DNA of 64,000 bases from positions 44,021,152 to 44,085,151 of the forward strand of contig CM022665.1 in NCBI GenBank assembly GCA_012295275.1, written 5' to 3'. Below are positions 48,811 through 62,595 of the stretch, piece after piece. Every line of letters begins with the position of its first letter. Positions within the stretch are counted from its first letter, which is position 1. Source of the DNA: Chrysomallon squamiferum (Eukaryota; Mollusca; Gastropoda; Neomphalida; Peltospiridae). A program made the position numbers and the translations under genes. The notes under the pieces are model-generated. The model saw only the letters and a list, made by a program, of their open reading frames with translations, was not told the origin of the DNA and did not search any database.

Positions 48811-49222
48811 ATTTGTGCCACCATAACAGTATCAGATCCGTACAAAAAGAAATAATTAATTCGCGAGAATAGATAAGGAAACAAAACACTGGATATATTT
48901 CATTTTGTTGTTGTTTTTGTTTTGTTTTTAAATTAAGCTATAAGAACTTTACGACTCACTGAAAGAAAGCAGTACATTCTAACAAACACGTTGCTTTAGT
49001 CTTTATAGACTTATGTACAAACCGATTTGTGGTTTTGATGGCGCCTCAGTTACTATAGACTTTTTGTTTCTGTTGATAAAAAACAACAACTCCTGCAGAC
49101 ACCAAGGACAGATTTTCATTGCAGCTAAAAGTTGACGAATCGGGTAACACATTAACAGTTATTTTATTTGGTATTATTATATACAAAGCAATGGTGTCAT
49201 TCCAGGAAGCCATTTATAATTT

Positions 49223-49253
<31 letters not shown>

Positions 49254-50095
49254 GAATCAGAAAAAAACCGATGACTGAAAAAAACATTGTGTATGAGAAA
49301 ATATAGTCTAATTTATTGTTGTTGTATCGTCTGTGTATTATCTTTTTCTTTTTTCAACTCTGACAAGGTTTCATACTATTTCATTTGACCAAGATGTGTT
49401 TTTTTAAGAAAGCCGTCTACAGTCATTCCTGACATATGATTATGAAATATTCAGCATCAGCAACGAAATTTAGATTATACAAGCGCAACTGATTGATCCA
49501 AGTCTAAACGAACATTCATCAATGAACTAATTTAATTAATTTATTTATTTATATATATATATTTTTTTTTTTACTAATTTGTTGCAAAACAACAAACAAA
49601 CAAATAAATAAAGTAAATATTTTTTCTTGCCTAACTTTGATTTTTTTTTTTTTTTTTTTTTAAAACTTACCCAGCTTTAATTAGGTCAAACTTTTAGTAA
49701 TAAAATCATTATTCAAGCTGGTATATTAAAAAAATGTGCCACGTATATTTATAATGTAAGAAGTCGGAAATTGCAGAATAATATGCTTCATCCTTTTTTG
49801 TTGGTCCGAATTTGTCTTCCTTTTCGAATACCGCCTGTTAGCTTTCTAGGCCGTTCTGTGTGGTGACTTTATGAAGATTACTTTATTGGCCATTACATCA
49901 ATGTGAAATTGGATCCACAAAAATGATTCATTATGCGTCTTTTATTGCATATGAATTAAACAAAAGGTGTTTGTATTACATATTTATAAATTAAGTATAA
50001 AACGAAAGCTTATTACTCACTATTTGTTACAGAAACGCGTTATTTTGTTAACTAGTTGGTCTATTTACTGTTGATAGTAAGGGGAAACTATTTCA
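48811..50095. other. unique AT-rich sequence upstream of the ankyrin gene
   Basis: Non-repetitive apart from an A run at 49227-49253 and T runs at 49560-49572 and 49641-49661. No gene is recognised. Confidence 0.55.
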
Positions 50096-50099
50096 TGGA

Positions 50100-50125
50100 A
50101 TAGCCAATAAAATGGCGGCCATGTG
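50100..50125 (+). promoter_or_regulatory. candidate promoter: CCAAT box plus YY1-like ATGGCGGCC
   Basis: CCAAT (50104-50108) is followed three bases later by AAAATGGCGGCCATGTG (50109-50125), close to the YY1 element that marks start sites of many animal housekeeping genes. The embedded ATG GCG GCC ATG TGA is stopped at once, so it would be 5' untranslated. It lies 1.1 kb upstream of the first coding exon, which begins with a splice acceptor, so a non-coding first exon here is a reasonable inference. Confidence 0.4.
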
Positions 50126-51210
50126 AGAACAACACCGGTACATGCTTTGAAAACGAAACAAACGCATTTGCTCTTACAGAATTTCTGCACTGCAGAAATA
50201 GGTACTTCGAATGTTTTACATATCTGTTTATTAATGTGGTATATGCTGCATTTGTTTGGTCTATTGCATTTAAAAATAACAGCACCTGACAATTGGCGCG
50301 ATTTTCCTCGTGCACTTGACTTGAGATTTATAACCATTTCCTTATTGAATTTGCATGCTGTAGTTTGTTTGACGACTAATTTTCTGTAAAACAGTTAACA
50401 ATATCATTTCCATTCATACATTTTCTGATCATGTTTTAATTATATTGCATATGTTATTTTCAGTCATGTGCTTAACAGATCTACGTACGTTTACTAAATG
50501 AGACGAATGTACGGATTTTCGCTGTATAACCAATTTTCGTAATGATCGAATGATGTTCATTGTTAATGCACAAAATGCAAACATATGCTTCACATAGTAC
50601 ACGTAATTATTGTTATTTCAATTTTACGATTACAATTCTGATAAATAGCAAATTGATTTTTAAAATTTAAAAGTTCCTCTTTTAGTAAATGTTTTACGAG
50701 GAATCGGAGCGTTTTCTATTCCAAGCGATCAAATGCTAAGGTGCTCAATATTACTTTAACCCTCCCCACCAAATTTAAAAAAAAGAAAAAAAAGAAACAC
50801 CAACCAAAAACCTAACTCCTAAAAATTACTCTATATATTTATGACAATATGGATGGATTCAGTTCTGTTTTGTAAACAGTATTTCATACCACAGGAACAG
50901 CATAATCCAGCCACAGTTATAATACTAATGCAAAAACTGAAAGTATCACTTATTAAAATAGAACTGCACTTACATCTAACCATAAGCTAGATGATAAGGC
51001 ATATATATGTATATATATATACATATACACCAAATAACTGAATTTTAAATAGTATTTTGGTTAATTTCATTATGACTGTTACAATGATAATATCCTTGTC
51101 AGCCACATTGTGTTTGTGAGATTTCTGATCCTACATGTCGATGATGTTTTTGACAAAAGTTGACATTTCTTCTAAATTTGTAAATTTTTTAAATTATTTT
51201 GTGACTTTAG
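50126..51210. other. putative 5' untranslated exon and first intron
   Basis: Overlapping open frames on both strands at 50065-50389 (75-90 codons) are unrecognised and mutually exclusive. Several GT donors could end a non-coding exon (for example CGGTACATG at 50137). The acceptor TTTTGTGACTTTAG ends at 51210. Confidence 0.4.
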
Positions 51211-51290
51211 GATCTGCTATGGAAAAAGAAGACACACAAAAGTGTGATGCTTCAACATCTGGCAGTTCTACATCAGGAAGTGCATCAAAG
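51211..51290 (+). CDS. exon 1 (coding from ATG 51219), residues 1-24
   Basis: Acceptor GACTTTAG ends at 51210; eight untranslated bases precede ATGGAAAAAGAAG, which has G at +4. The peptide MEKEDTQKCDASTSGSSTSG is Ser/Thr-rich and unstructured. Donor AAG|GTAAAC at 51291, phase 0. The frame is open upstream to the acceptor, so translation could begin in an earlier exon. Confidence 0.65.
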
Positions 51291-52103
51291 GTAAACTTCA
51301 AATTACTTTTTAACTAAAAATCCCAGCATCAACCCATCATTTACCCCAGTCACTTATATTATTCAGCTTCCAGGCTCGTTTTATTTATAATTTAATCCTG
51401 CAGTAATAGTCACTAATAGCACTAACACACACAAGTGATATGTAGTTATGTTTTATTTTTCCTATTTTGAAATGTTCAAGCTGTTTTGTTAATCATTTTA
51501 AATAATTTTTAAATCTGACGTTTTTATATTTACCACCATTTTAACATGTTCGTCGTTATGTTTACGCTTATTTTAATGTGTTTGTCCATATTTTATTTGA
51601 TTAGTCCACGATATAAAGCACATTTGAACTTATTTAGCATGGATATATAAACATGATATAATGATAATAATCTTTTGAGCTGTTTGTATTGATTAACAAT
51701 GGTTTCAACATGTTTGTTTTGAATTAGAGCAATTTAGTTTTTGGTGTATCAAAACAGCAAGAGTTCAAGCAGTTTATTAAATAAAAGAACAAAAACTACA
51801 GTATTATATGTGTGAAAGCAAAACATTTTCTCAGAAAAATAGTTTAAATAATGGAAATGCTGACATAAATTTACAGTGTAATAAAAAAACAACAGCTTGG
51901 ATTTTTTATCTAGTGTTACTAACAAATGAACTCTAGAATAACCCCAAGTTTTTTTTTCACCAGTTTTTTAATTTGCAGCATTTGTAATTCTTGTATCATC
52001 ATTTTATATCATTCATCGATATGACATTCTGACAACAGAAAAATAGCAGAAACCAATCATAAGCTGTTTTCAGTTTTTATTTTTATCATCATCATCATCA
52101 TTA

Positions 52104-52135
<32 letters not shown>

Positions 52136-53893
52136 GATTATTATTATTACTACTAGTACTACTACTATTATTATTATTGTTGTTGTTGTTATTATTACTA
52201 TCATCATCATCATCATTATTAATTTGGTTTCTTTTTTTTTATCATACATTTTTGGTTATTATTATAAAATTAATATTCAAACTTTCTTACTACTGTGTTT
52301 TTTTTTTTTTTTTACCTCCCCAGAGAAAAAAGGTTTACAACATGGAGCCCCGTACCCCCCTAAAACGACAGAGAATCCCTGTCGAGAGGTTTCAGTCTCC
52401 AGTTCTGGAGGATGGCACGCCCAAACTGAAACCACCCAAGGAAGAAATCCTCATCCACTATAAAAAGGGAGCTTTCCTTGCAGTCCGTGGAGCAGAGAGT
52501 AATTATTATTTATTTTTTTATTTTTTTTGTTTGTTTATGTTTATGTTTATGTTTATGTTTATGTTTTTATGTTTGTTTATGTTTGTTTATTTTTATTTTT
52601 TTTTTATTTATATTTTATTTATTTTTTTATATATTTTATTTGTTTTATTTATTTGATTTATTTCTTGATTTAATTTTAATTTATTTACTTTCATTTATTT
52701 AATTAATTAATTATTTTATTTTTTTTATTTTTATTTTTTTTTTTTTTATTTTTATTATTTTTTTATTATTATTTATTTTTTTTATTATTATTTTTTTTTT
52801 TTTGTCATTTTTTTTTTTTTTCAGAATAATGGGATTAATGATAATTAAATGCATCCTTACAGGTTTTTAAAAAAAATTCATTCTTCAGTGATTTCATTTC
52901 TTAGTCAACAGAATCATTTAATGGATGTCTGTGTGATATTCCATTTTACAATTTTTAAATTTAAAATTTTTTTTATTATTTATTTTTTTTTATATATAGT
53001 TAAGTTAGTTAGTAAGTTAGTTAGTTAGTTACTTAGTTAGTAAGTTAGTTAGTTAGTTACTTAGTTATCTGGTTGTAACATTTTGTTGAAAATAATTTTC
53101 AGATTCTTTCTACCTGTGCAAATCACTTCAAAATGTGACCAATCACACAAAACGGTTTAACATTCAATGGCTATCGCTTGACCAGCCGCCAAATGTTTAC
53201 AAAATAGACTATGTTGACCACACAGAGATTGAAACAATTCTGACCAATGTGACCATGGACCGTGTTGCCAAGGATACGTTTCGTCTGCCTCATTCTGAGA
53301 AGAAGAGAACGGAGAAAGTCCTGCAGAAGGCAATAAAGGCAGAGCGCGGTGAGCTGGTTGAAGTGGAGGAAGACGACGAAGAAGAAGAAGAAATCCAAGA
53401 AGAATCAGGTGAACATGTTTTTATAGAATTTTATACATTATTTATTTATTTATTTATTTTTATTTATTTATTTATTTTTGTTTATGTTTATGTTTATGTT
53501 TATGTTTATGTTTATGTTTATGTTTATTTTTATTTTTATTTTTATTTTTATTTTTATTCTTTTCATTAAATTAATTTTCTATATTTAGCATTTTTTATGG
53601 ACTTTGCTGATGATATTATGTTCATCAACAGATTTTGTGTTTGTGTGCATTTTTTAAAATTTATTTAATTATTTGCATTCTGTTACAGATTCTGAAGAAG
53701 AAGAAGAAGAAGAAAGTCCTGCAAAGAAGGCAAAACTTACGAAGGTGAAACCAGCGCCACCAAAAACAAAAGCTCAGCTGAAGATAACCCCACAGAGTGA
53801 GAAAGTTTTCTGTTTTGTTTTGTAGAAATTTCAACATTTCAACCTTAATTTTTATATTAACACAGATACCTATCTATAGCTGTATTTCTTATT

Positions 53894-53930
<37 letters not shown>

Positions 53931-56900
53931 TAGTAAATAAATAAAAATTGCAATTTCTGCAATGAAATACTTTCAAATTTAGAGCCAAAAAAAAATTTAG
54001 TTAAAAACAAAATTTAAGGCAATTTTGAATGGAACAGAATAAGATGATAAAAAAAAAAAAAAAAAAATGGCAATTGTTATCTGCCCTTGGATTTTTATCA
54101 TTTGTTAAATTGTTTTTATTTCTTTATTTATTTATGTGTGTTTTGTTTTTTAAATATTTTTTATTATTATTTTTTTATTTTTATTTAAAGATACAGCTGC
54201 AGTGACCAAGAAGGAGAAAAAGGAAAAGAAACCTTTGAAATCAAAAGCAAAAGGAAAAGGTTAAACATTTTAAACTGATCTATACTTAAATATTTTTTAT
54301 TATTGTTGTAATCTGTCTCATTTATTTCGCTGGTAATACTCATAAAATATATTTTTATTGTTTAAATTTTTATATTTTTATTATTATTATTTTTTATTCA
54401 GTTATATTATATAATAACATCATTGGTTACTTATTTAGTACTCTCATATTTCAGAATATTCTGTGTAAATACTATAATACAACTTCCCATTTCAAAACTT
54501 TTTGTTGGAATATCAGATTTTTTAAACACTGATTTAAAGATGAATCTTTATTTAGTCTTTAATAATATTTAACTTTAAAAATAAATTTTTCTCCAAATGT
54601 TTAATTCTCCAATATCTTTTCTATTGTTCTTAGGCTTTTTCTTTGTCATGAACGAAAGTTGTAAGCAAAGCTAAAAACATTATAGTTGCATTTTTTTTTT
54701 TTTTTTTAGTAACTGCTATTAACAAATTGTTGTTAAAAATTATCCATTGATGGCATATTAAAATATTATGTGTTGCCCTTTTAGTAAGTGTTAATGTTGA
54801 AAATGTAACATGTGTGATGTAATTTCAGAGAAGAAACCCACTAAAGGACCAAAGGTAAAGAAAGAGTCCAAAAAAGGACCAGACAGGAAACTGAAGCCAA
54901 ACCCGAAAATTAAAATCCTCGAGGTCGATCCCTTCTTTGACACAAAGTGAGTTTTTTTTTTTTAATTATGTACATCATATTAACTAAAAGAATTTAATAA
55001 AAATGAAATCCTGTGTATACATTTTTTACTTCTATTGTTCTTTTTCATCTAATATGTCTGCCAATCTTTCATAAATGCATCCCAAATTTTGTCAACACAC
55101 AGAAAGATGCACACAAACTTTATCACCCTTCTCTTCTCTCTTATTCTCTCTAGATTGCCATACATGAGTAGACACTTATAATTAATACAATGACAGTTAA
55201 ATGGATTTTTTTTAAAATAATTTTTTGATTTCAGGGAGAAGTTGCCATTCATTTCGGTTCCCGTCCAGACAAAACAAGTGTTTCGAGCTGTAAGCCTCAA
55301 TGACAAGGAACTCCTCAAGAATCTGATAGCAAATGAAAACAAGTGTATCGAGTAAGTTTTACAATTTTTTGTTTTATAAAAAAAACGAAAAAAAACAAGA
55401 CAGTATCAAAACTTTATCTAAATTTTTAATCTCATTTTAATCTGAATATAAAAATAATTGCACCTTAATATTAAGTTTACAGAATAGTTATAGAAATGGT
55501 TGCAAACTAAATTTAAAATAATTATATTTAGAGGAATTTAATAATTATTTTTGTGCCATTTTTGTAATATTTTTTTGTGATATCTGTTGTAGCCAGTGAT
55601 GGATTAACCCTGTAAGCAAAATAAGCATGTGCTTAGGGCATCAAGGGAAGGAGGGACCCCTCAGAAATTTTTCATTGCCGAATTTAGAATTTAAATGATT
55701 AAATTAATTAAATTTACAGCCATTTTCAAAATTTAATGAAATTACTAATAAATTTTATGGTTTATTATTGTTTATATTTGAATTGCAAATGTATGGGTGC
55801 ACCAAAATTTACAATGCTTAGGGCCTCTGAGGGTATAATTCTGGCCCTGGTTGTAGCTTTACTCTTGTAATGAAATATTTTATTTTATTTTATTTTTTTT
55901 TTCAGCTGGACATTGCTCGCTCAGTGGGTAACAGAAAGACTGCCGTAGATTTGGCTTTGGAGATGGGAAACAAAGAAATCTTGAAAACTTTGTTAGATGA
56001 CATTTACAATCCCAAAAACCCTCGACACAAAAACGAACCAAAGTGTCTGATTGAAACAGTGTCCACTGGCAGGTTAGAAGTCATTGAAATATAATAAATA
56101 TATAGTCCAGTTGTAATGTGTGACCCATCACACTGAACAGAGTCTTAAGGCAATATTGAATGATTAGAGTTACGAACAGTTTCATTGACTCCATTAAAAT
56201 ACATTTTGATTTTGATAAAGGGATTTCCATGTCCTGTGTCTAAAAATAAATGTACTTGCAATTGATAAAGTAGGTGAAAATTAGTTTTTATATAAATAAC
56301 AGTATTCATAAAAGCGCTCTAAAACACATTTTGATTAATAACAGTAAATTTCTTTACTGGATAAAAGAGATAAAATGTGTACATCTCTTTTTTATCAAAC
56401 TATCCTCTGTAGTTAACTAAGGCTCCATACTTACCCATGTGACTTAAGACTTTGTTTGATGTGATGGGTCACAAATTTGTTATTGTAAGTTAAAGTTAAC
56501 TGGTAAAACTTAGTAGATTTTTTATATAATCTGTATTGTGCAAAACATTCTTAAGTAGAAGACACAATATATGGTATTCACTATAAGCTTTTAAAAAAAA
56601 AAAATCAGTTTGTCTTATTACATTTTCACATTAAACTGAATTCAAGGACATAATTATGTGTCACCGTTAATACATACATACATGCATACATACATATATA
56701 CATAAACATACAACAAAAAAACACCTTTCTGATAATTAGACTCAGCCTGTGAAAGTAATTTGAAAAATGCTAATACTGTTTGTTTTTAAATTTTATTTAT
56801 TTTTATTTTATTATTGTTCTCTATATTGTTTTTATATTTATTTTTATTTAATTTAATTTAATTTATTATTCTTTTAATTCAGATACAACCAAGCGTCTCT

Positions 56901-58678
56901 GGGTGTGAGATACATTCAAGATGTCGCGATGAGTCGAGGAGGCAAAGAAGGGAATAATGCTTTTACAAAAGTGAGTATAGTCGACAGATGATTGTTTAAA
57001 CACTCTGCATCATTCAGCCTCAAGTCTCTCCCACTAAACTTGATTCACGAAAATATTTTTATGTTTTTAATACCTACATTCATATTCTGTCACACAGAAG
57101 TTCCAAAGTCCTGTTTTAGTTATCTGGTAAAAAACGTAAAACAGTAGTTCAGTTTTCTTTTTTGAAAAAATATATTTTAAAATTAAATTTATATGTGTAA
57201 GCAATAGTAAAATAATACTTTAATTTATTTATTTTTTGTTTATTTTTTTGAAACATTTATTTATGCAAGCTGTTCTTCCACATTATCACTGTCAAAAAAT
57301 ATAAATTAATAAAAACCAATTCACGTAACACATAATAAGTATGGAATATAATTGATATGGTATTCCTCCTACTTTCATATTAAAAGTTTTGAATTTAATT
57401 ATTATGATATAAATTAAAAAATCATTAATTAGTTTTTAGGATTTTGGATGTGGACAAAATAATGGACACCTGATAAACATGAATATAAAAGTTATGAGGA
57501 ATGGTTAAAGAATTATTTATTTCTGTGATATTAAAAGTTTTAAATTAATGTTTGTGATATTTGATGTTATAAATGTGACATGTTATAAATTGGTATAAAT
57601 TTTGTTTTTAGGACTTGTATGAATATGATCTGGACAAAATCAACCAGTACTGTATGACAGCACTGCAACATGGTGTCGATATGGATCTGATTGAAATTCT
57701 TGCGTCTTCAACTTCGGAAGATTATTCAAGAGATAACAGGGTAAATGATTGATTCAGTTTTTTTTTGTTTTTGTTTGTTTTGTTTTGTTTATTTTATTTT
57801 ATTATTTTTTTATTTTTTTTATTTCATTTCATTTTATTTTTTTTTTTTTTTTTTTTACTTTTTTTTTTTTTTATTTTTTATTTTTTTTTTTTTTTTTTAA
57901 TTTATTTTTTTTTTTTTTTTTTTTTTATTATTATTTTAAATTCTTTACTTCACTTTATAAAGGTTCTGTAATAAAACTGTGGACTATTATACATTTATCT
58001 AGTTACGTTAAAAACAGCTAAGAACATTTTCATTAATAAACATGAGGGGTTTTAATTTAATTAAATTAAAAAAATGTTTATTGTTCTTATTAATTTAATT
58101 TTTTTTTTTAGATGCAGATGTTTTTCAGTCGTATTCACAAAGCTATCGAACATGGTCAACACAAGTTGGCAGGGAAACTGGTGGAAGAGGCAGAAAAACA
58201 TGGCGGTTTTGGCTTTAATTTTTTACACAAAGAGGTAAATTTGATTTCTCTCTAACTGTTGTTGTTTTATTTTGCTTTGCTTTCATTCTCTGTTTTTCCC
58301 TAAATACATTTTCTTTGTGTTTTCACTGTTTTGTGAGTAAACTTTAAAATCTGGATTTTTTTTTGTTGTGTTAGTGGGGGCAGCCATGTTATTTTATCAA
58401 TATAGTTTTTTATTATATAGTACTGGTGTATAATTTTTTATTTATTTTTACACCTTCAGGATGATCTCTGATTCTTTCTTCTGGTTAGAAAAATTTAATT
58501 ATGAGGAAAATGTATTTTATCTGGTAAATACCATAAAACAGTAATAAAATATTCATTTTCTAAACTGTATTTTTTGGAAAATAAAATTGTAACAGATAAA
58601 AAGGATTCATGAATAAAACACACATTTATGTGATACGGTAAAAATTATATCTTTTGTTACTAATTATTTAACTTTCTA

Positions 58679-58730
<52 letters not shown>

Positions 58731-58805
58731 TCATCATTTATTGTTTTATTATTTACCATCATCATCTTTATGATTATCATCATCATCATGATTATCATCA
58801 TTATA

Positions 58806-58864
<59 letters not shown>

Positions 58865-60383
58865 GTCATTCTCTATTATTATCATCATCATCATCATTAT
58901 CATCATTACATTATTGTTACTGTTATTCAAGGTCTTGAATTTCAATGGGAAGGATCTCCGACCAAATCTCCTCGTTGCCTCGGTGAGAAAAAAACCGTTT
59001 GACAATCGAGGGATAACTCCAATTCACTGTGCAGCCATCAACCCCAACATCAAATACTTGACACGTCTGCTTCAAGTGGAGCCGGACATCAACATCGTCG
59101 ACAAGAGCCAGCGGCGACCTCTTCATTTCGCAGCAGCATGTAAAGGTTCGGCGCCTCTGGAGCTCCTTTTGCAACGGTGTGTGCTGCCTTGTCATTTTCA
59201 TATTTTGTAAAATATTGTAGAGTGACATAATTGTGGAAACTGAATTTGAAATATATGTATACAGACATACATACATACATACATTACACACATACATACA
59301 CATTACATACATACATACACACATATATATCAATATTCCATTTTATCATACATACATACATATATAATTCCATTTTATTATTCATTCTTAATTTTCTTAA
59401 CAATTAAATATAAGTAATCGGATTCAGCTCGGTTTCTCAAATATTAGCATCTTGTGTTCAAATAAAACGTGAGTGTGTTTGGTGATGTCTTTTATCGTAT
59501 AAAAAAAATTTCAGAGGAGCAAGCATCAATGAAGTCGACAGTCAAGGAAATACAGCCATTCATTTTGCCTGCATGGCTGGTCGGGCAGCAAATCTTGACA
59601 TTCTTCTGAAGAAAGCCAAAAATGATGGTAATTTTTATATGTATATATACTTCATAATTTGATTTATTTCCTTAAAAACGGGACAAATACTTCAGCTACG
59701 TAACAATGGGTGGTTTTTTCATGAGTCCACAAAACCTGTTTGTTTAATGCAGTTAAAAATAAACAAAAGTAGCATCCCTCAAGACACTCCAAATGTCAGA
59801 ATTTGCAATACATTACATTATGTAGCTGCAGTTAAATAAATAATTCTAATTTTAAAAAAGCTTTAATTTTGATTAACATTACACATCCACACATACGAAT
59901 GTAACATATTCAAACTTATTTTATGCCTGATCTGAAAACAGCATTAACTTTCTCTTGAAATCATCGTTATTTAATTTGCATTTCACTTACAAAGTAAGTA
60001 TGTATTGTTTTATTTTTATTACGTATTAACAGCAGTATTTTAAACTTACTTTTTTCCAACACTCTCCATTTTGTATTTCTTTGAACAGGCAATGTGTTCT
60101 GATTATTTTTTTTGTTTCGTTTTTATTCAGTGATTACAGCAGTATTTTAAACTTATTTTTTTCCATCACCCAGGATTTTGTATTTCTTTATGCAGGCAAT
60201 GTATTCTAAAAATATTTTTATGTTGGTTTTTTTTCGTTTTTTTTTAGCAAACAGTATGGAGGAGGGTGTGTCAGCCAAGTGGGGGCCAGGTGGTATAAAC
60301 CGTCCAAATAGAAATTCTCTGTGTCCCATGCACCTGGCAGTGGAACATGGCTACACTGTAAGTTTTAAACTTTTTTAATTTTA

Positions 60384-60414
<31 letters not shown>

Positions 60415-61840
60415 ATTCTGGTTTAATTAATATTAATTTTAAAATTAAAAGGGTGTTATGTTGGTTTATTCAGAGAAATAGTGTGGCTAATAATAACAAA
60501 ATATAAAAAAATATAAATATACATACATATATATATATATCTATGTATATCTATGTAATAATTTTAGTAAAAAGACTGCATCATTTATTTTGCATTTTTA
60601 TTATTTTATTTATTTATATATATATATATATTTCTATGCAATCATTTTAGTAAAAAGACTGTGCATCATTTATTTTGCAGTGGTATTATTTGTTATATTT
60701 ATTTTATTATTATTTTTTTTTTCGTTTAATGTTAAAAATAACTATACTTTCTTAACAATTTTTAACCATTTCTGGCGAATGACAGCAACAGGATCATTTT
60801 TCTTTTCTTTTCTTTCCAGGACGTTGTGAAGATTTTGCTCAAACATGGTGCGGATGTGAACAAGCAGGTGTCTGCGTCCAAGTTCAAAAGGTCACCGCTG
60901 ATGATGGCAGCAGAGAAAGGAAGCCTTGACATTGCCCGTCTGCTCGTCCAAAATGGAGCCATTGTGGAGTTGCAAGGTAAAGGGTTAATTCTTAAAACAT
61001 TTTTAATCATCGAGTTAAGATTTTAAAAACATTTATATTGTTCTTTTGGACATTATTGTACCTATTCATAACTTCATGTCTGTATAGAAATTTATGTAAC
61101 TTGAGTGGGGTGTAGAAATAAATGTTGTAAATAAGATTATTATATTTTGGAAATGATTGTTTTTATTTTTTTTGGATTTTTGTATGATCTATGGCAGTGT
61201 GGTTATTAAATGAGATAGATTTATTTGTTTCCTTCCAAATGATTGTTTTATTTCTTGCTGTGAACCAGGATTTTGAAATTACAAAACATTTATTCAGGTT
61301 ATGGATTATAGGAATGTATACTTCAGTAAAGAAAGAAATAAAATTAAACAGTTAATAAGTAATTTTCCCTGAAAATGCTTCTTAAAAGAAAGAAAAACAT
61401 GAAGAACATATATAATTACATAATTCTTTTTATATTATTTTAGTAACATTGATTTTATTTTAATCAGTAAAATAGTGGAAAATGTTTTTATTTTTTTACT
61501 TTTTATTATTATTATATTTTATACATCACATCACATCACATCTCATCACATTGTGTCATGTTACATTCATTGTTATTTCAGACAAATTAAAAAGGACAGC
61601 ACTGATGCACGCCATCATCAATGGCAACAGCACCATTGCGTCATACCTCTTGTATCTGGGTGCAGATCCGAACAAAGCTGACTCATCGGGAAACACGCCC
61701 GTGCACTACGCCAGTGCGTACGGCTGGTACTTCTGTCTGAAGCTGCTCGTCACAGATGCAGGTGCTGATCCAAATGTAGTCAATGTTTGGAAGGTGAGTT
61801 GTTTTAATAGATGTAATGTTTGGATAATAGAATTTTAAAA

Positions 61841-61882
<42 letters not shown>

Positions 61883-61914
61883 TATTTTATTATTATTCTT
61901 TTTATTTTTTCTTA

Positions 61915-61947
<33 letters not shown>

Positions 61948-62079
61948 TTCATTATTTATTATTTATTATTATTATTTTTTTTTTTTTATATATATATTTT
62001 TTTTTTTTTTTCTCATTATTGTGGATAATAGTGGGTTTTTTTTTTTATTTTATTTTTGTTTTATTTTTTTTTTTTATTA

Positions 62080-62110
<31 letters not shown>

Positions 62111-62556
62111 TAAATGATTGATATCTATCTCAAACCTATGTGTTTTTTATTTGAATTTTCAATTTTTGTTTTCCTTCTCACAGACTAGTCCAGTGGCCAT
62201 AGCATTTTTAAAAGGACACTTGGGTTTGGTGGACTTTTTGCTGACCAAAAAAGATGTTGATATTAACTTCAGGGATGATAATGGTGAGTTTTTACTTTTT
62301 TTGTTTGTTTTTGTTTCACCTTTCAGTTCATAAAATAATGATAATTTAAATCCACAAGAAATATTTAAAAAAAATAATAATAAATTTCTCTTCCATTATC
62401 TAGATAGTATTGTGTGGATTTTTCAGTTATTATTTTTGGAGTTGTTTCCCCTTTTTTCTTTTTTTTGTGATTATACATATATTATTATTATTATTATTAT
62501 TGTGTTTTTTTGTTATATGACTATGATTACTGACACTATTTATTTATTATTTGTAG

Positions 62557-62595
<39 letters not shown>

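Noticed and set aside
50065-50389. overlapping 75-90 codon frames on both strands
   Set aside because: Mutually exclusive, unrecognised, and located where a 5' untranslated exon is expected.
55870-55905. in-frame extension MKYFILFYFFFQ before exon 8
   Set aside because: It translates the pyrimidine tract of a good acceptor; it is only considered as an alternative because of the phase problem.
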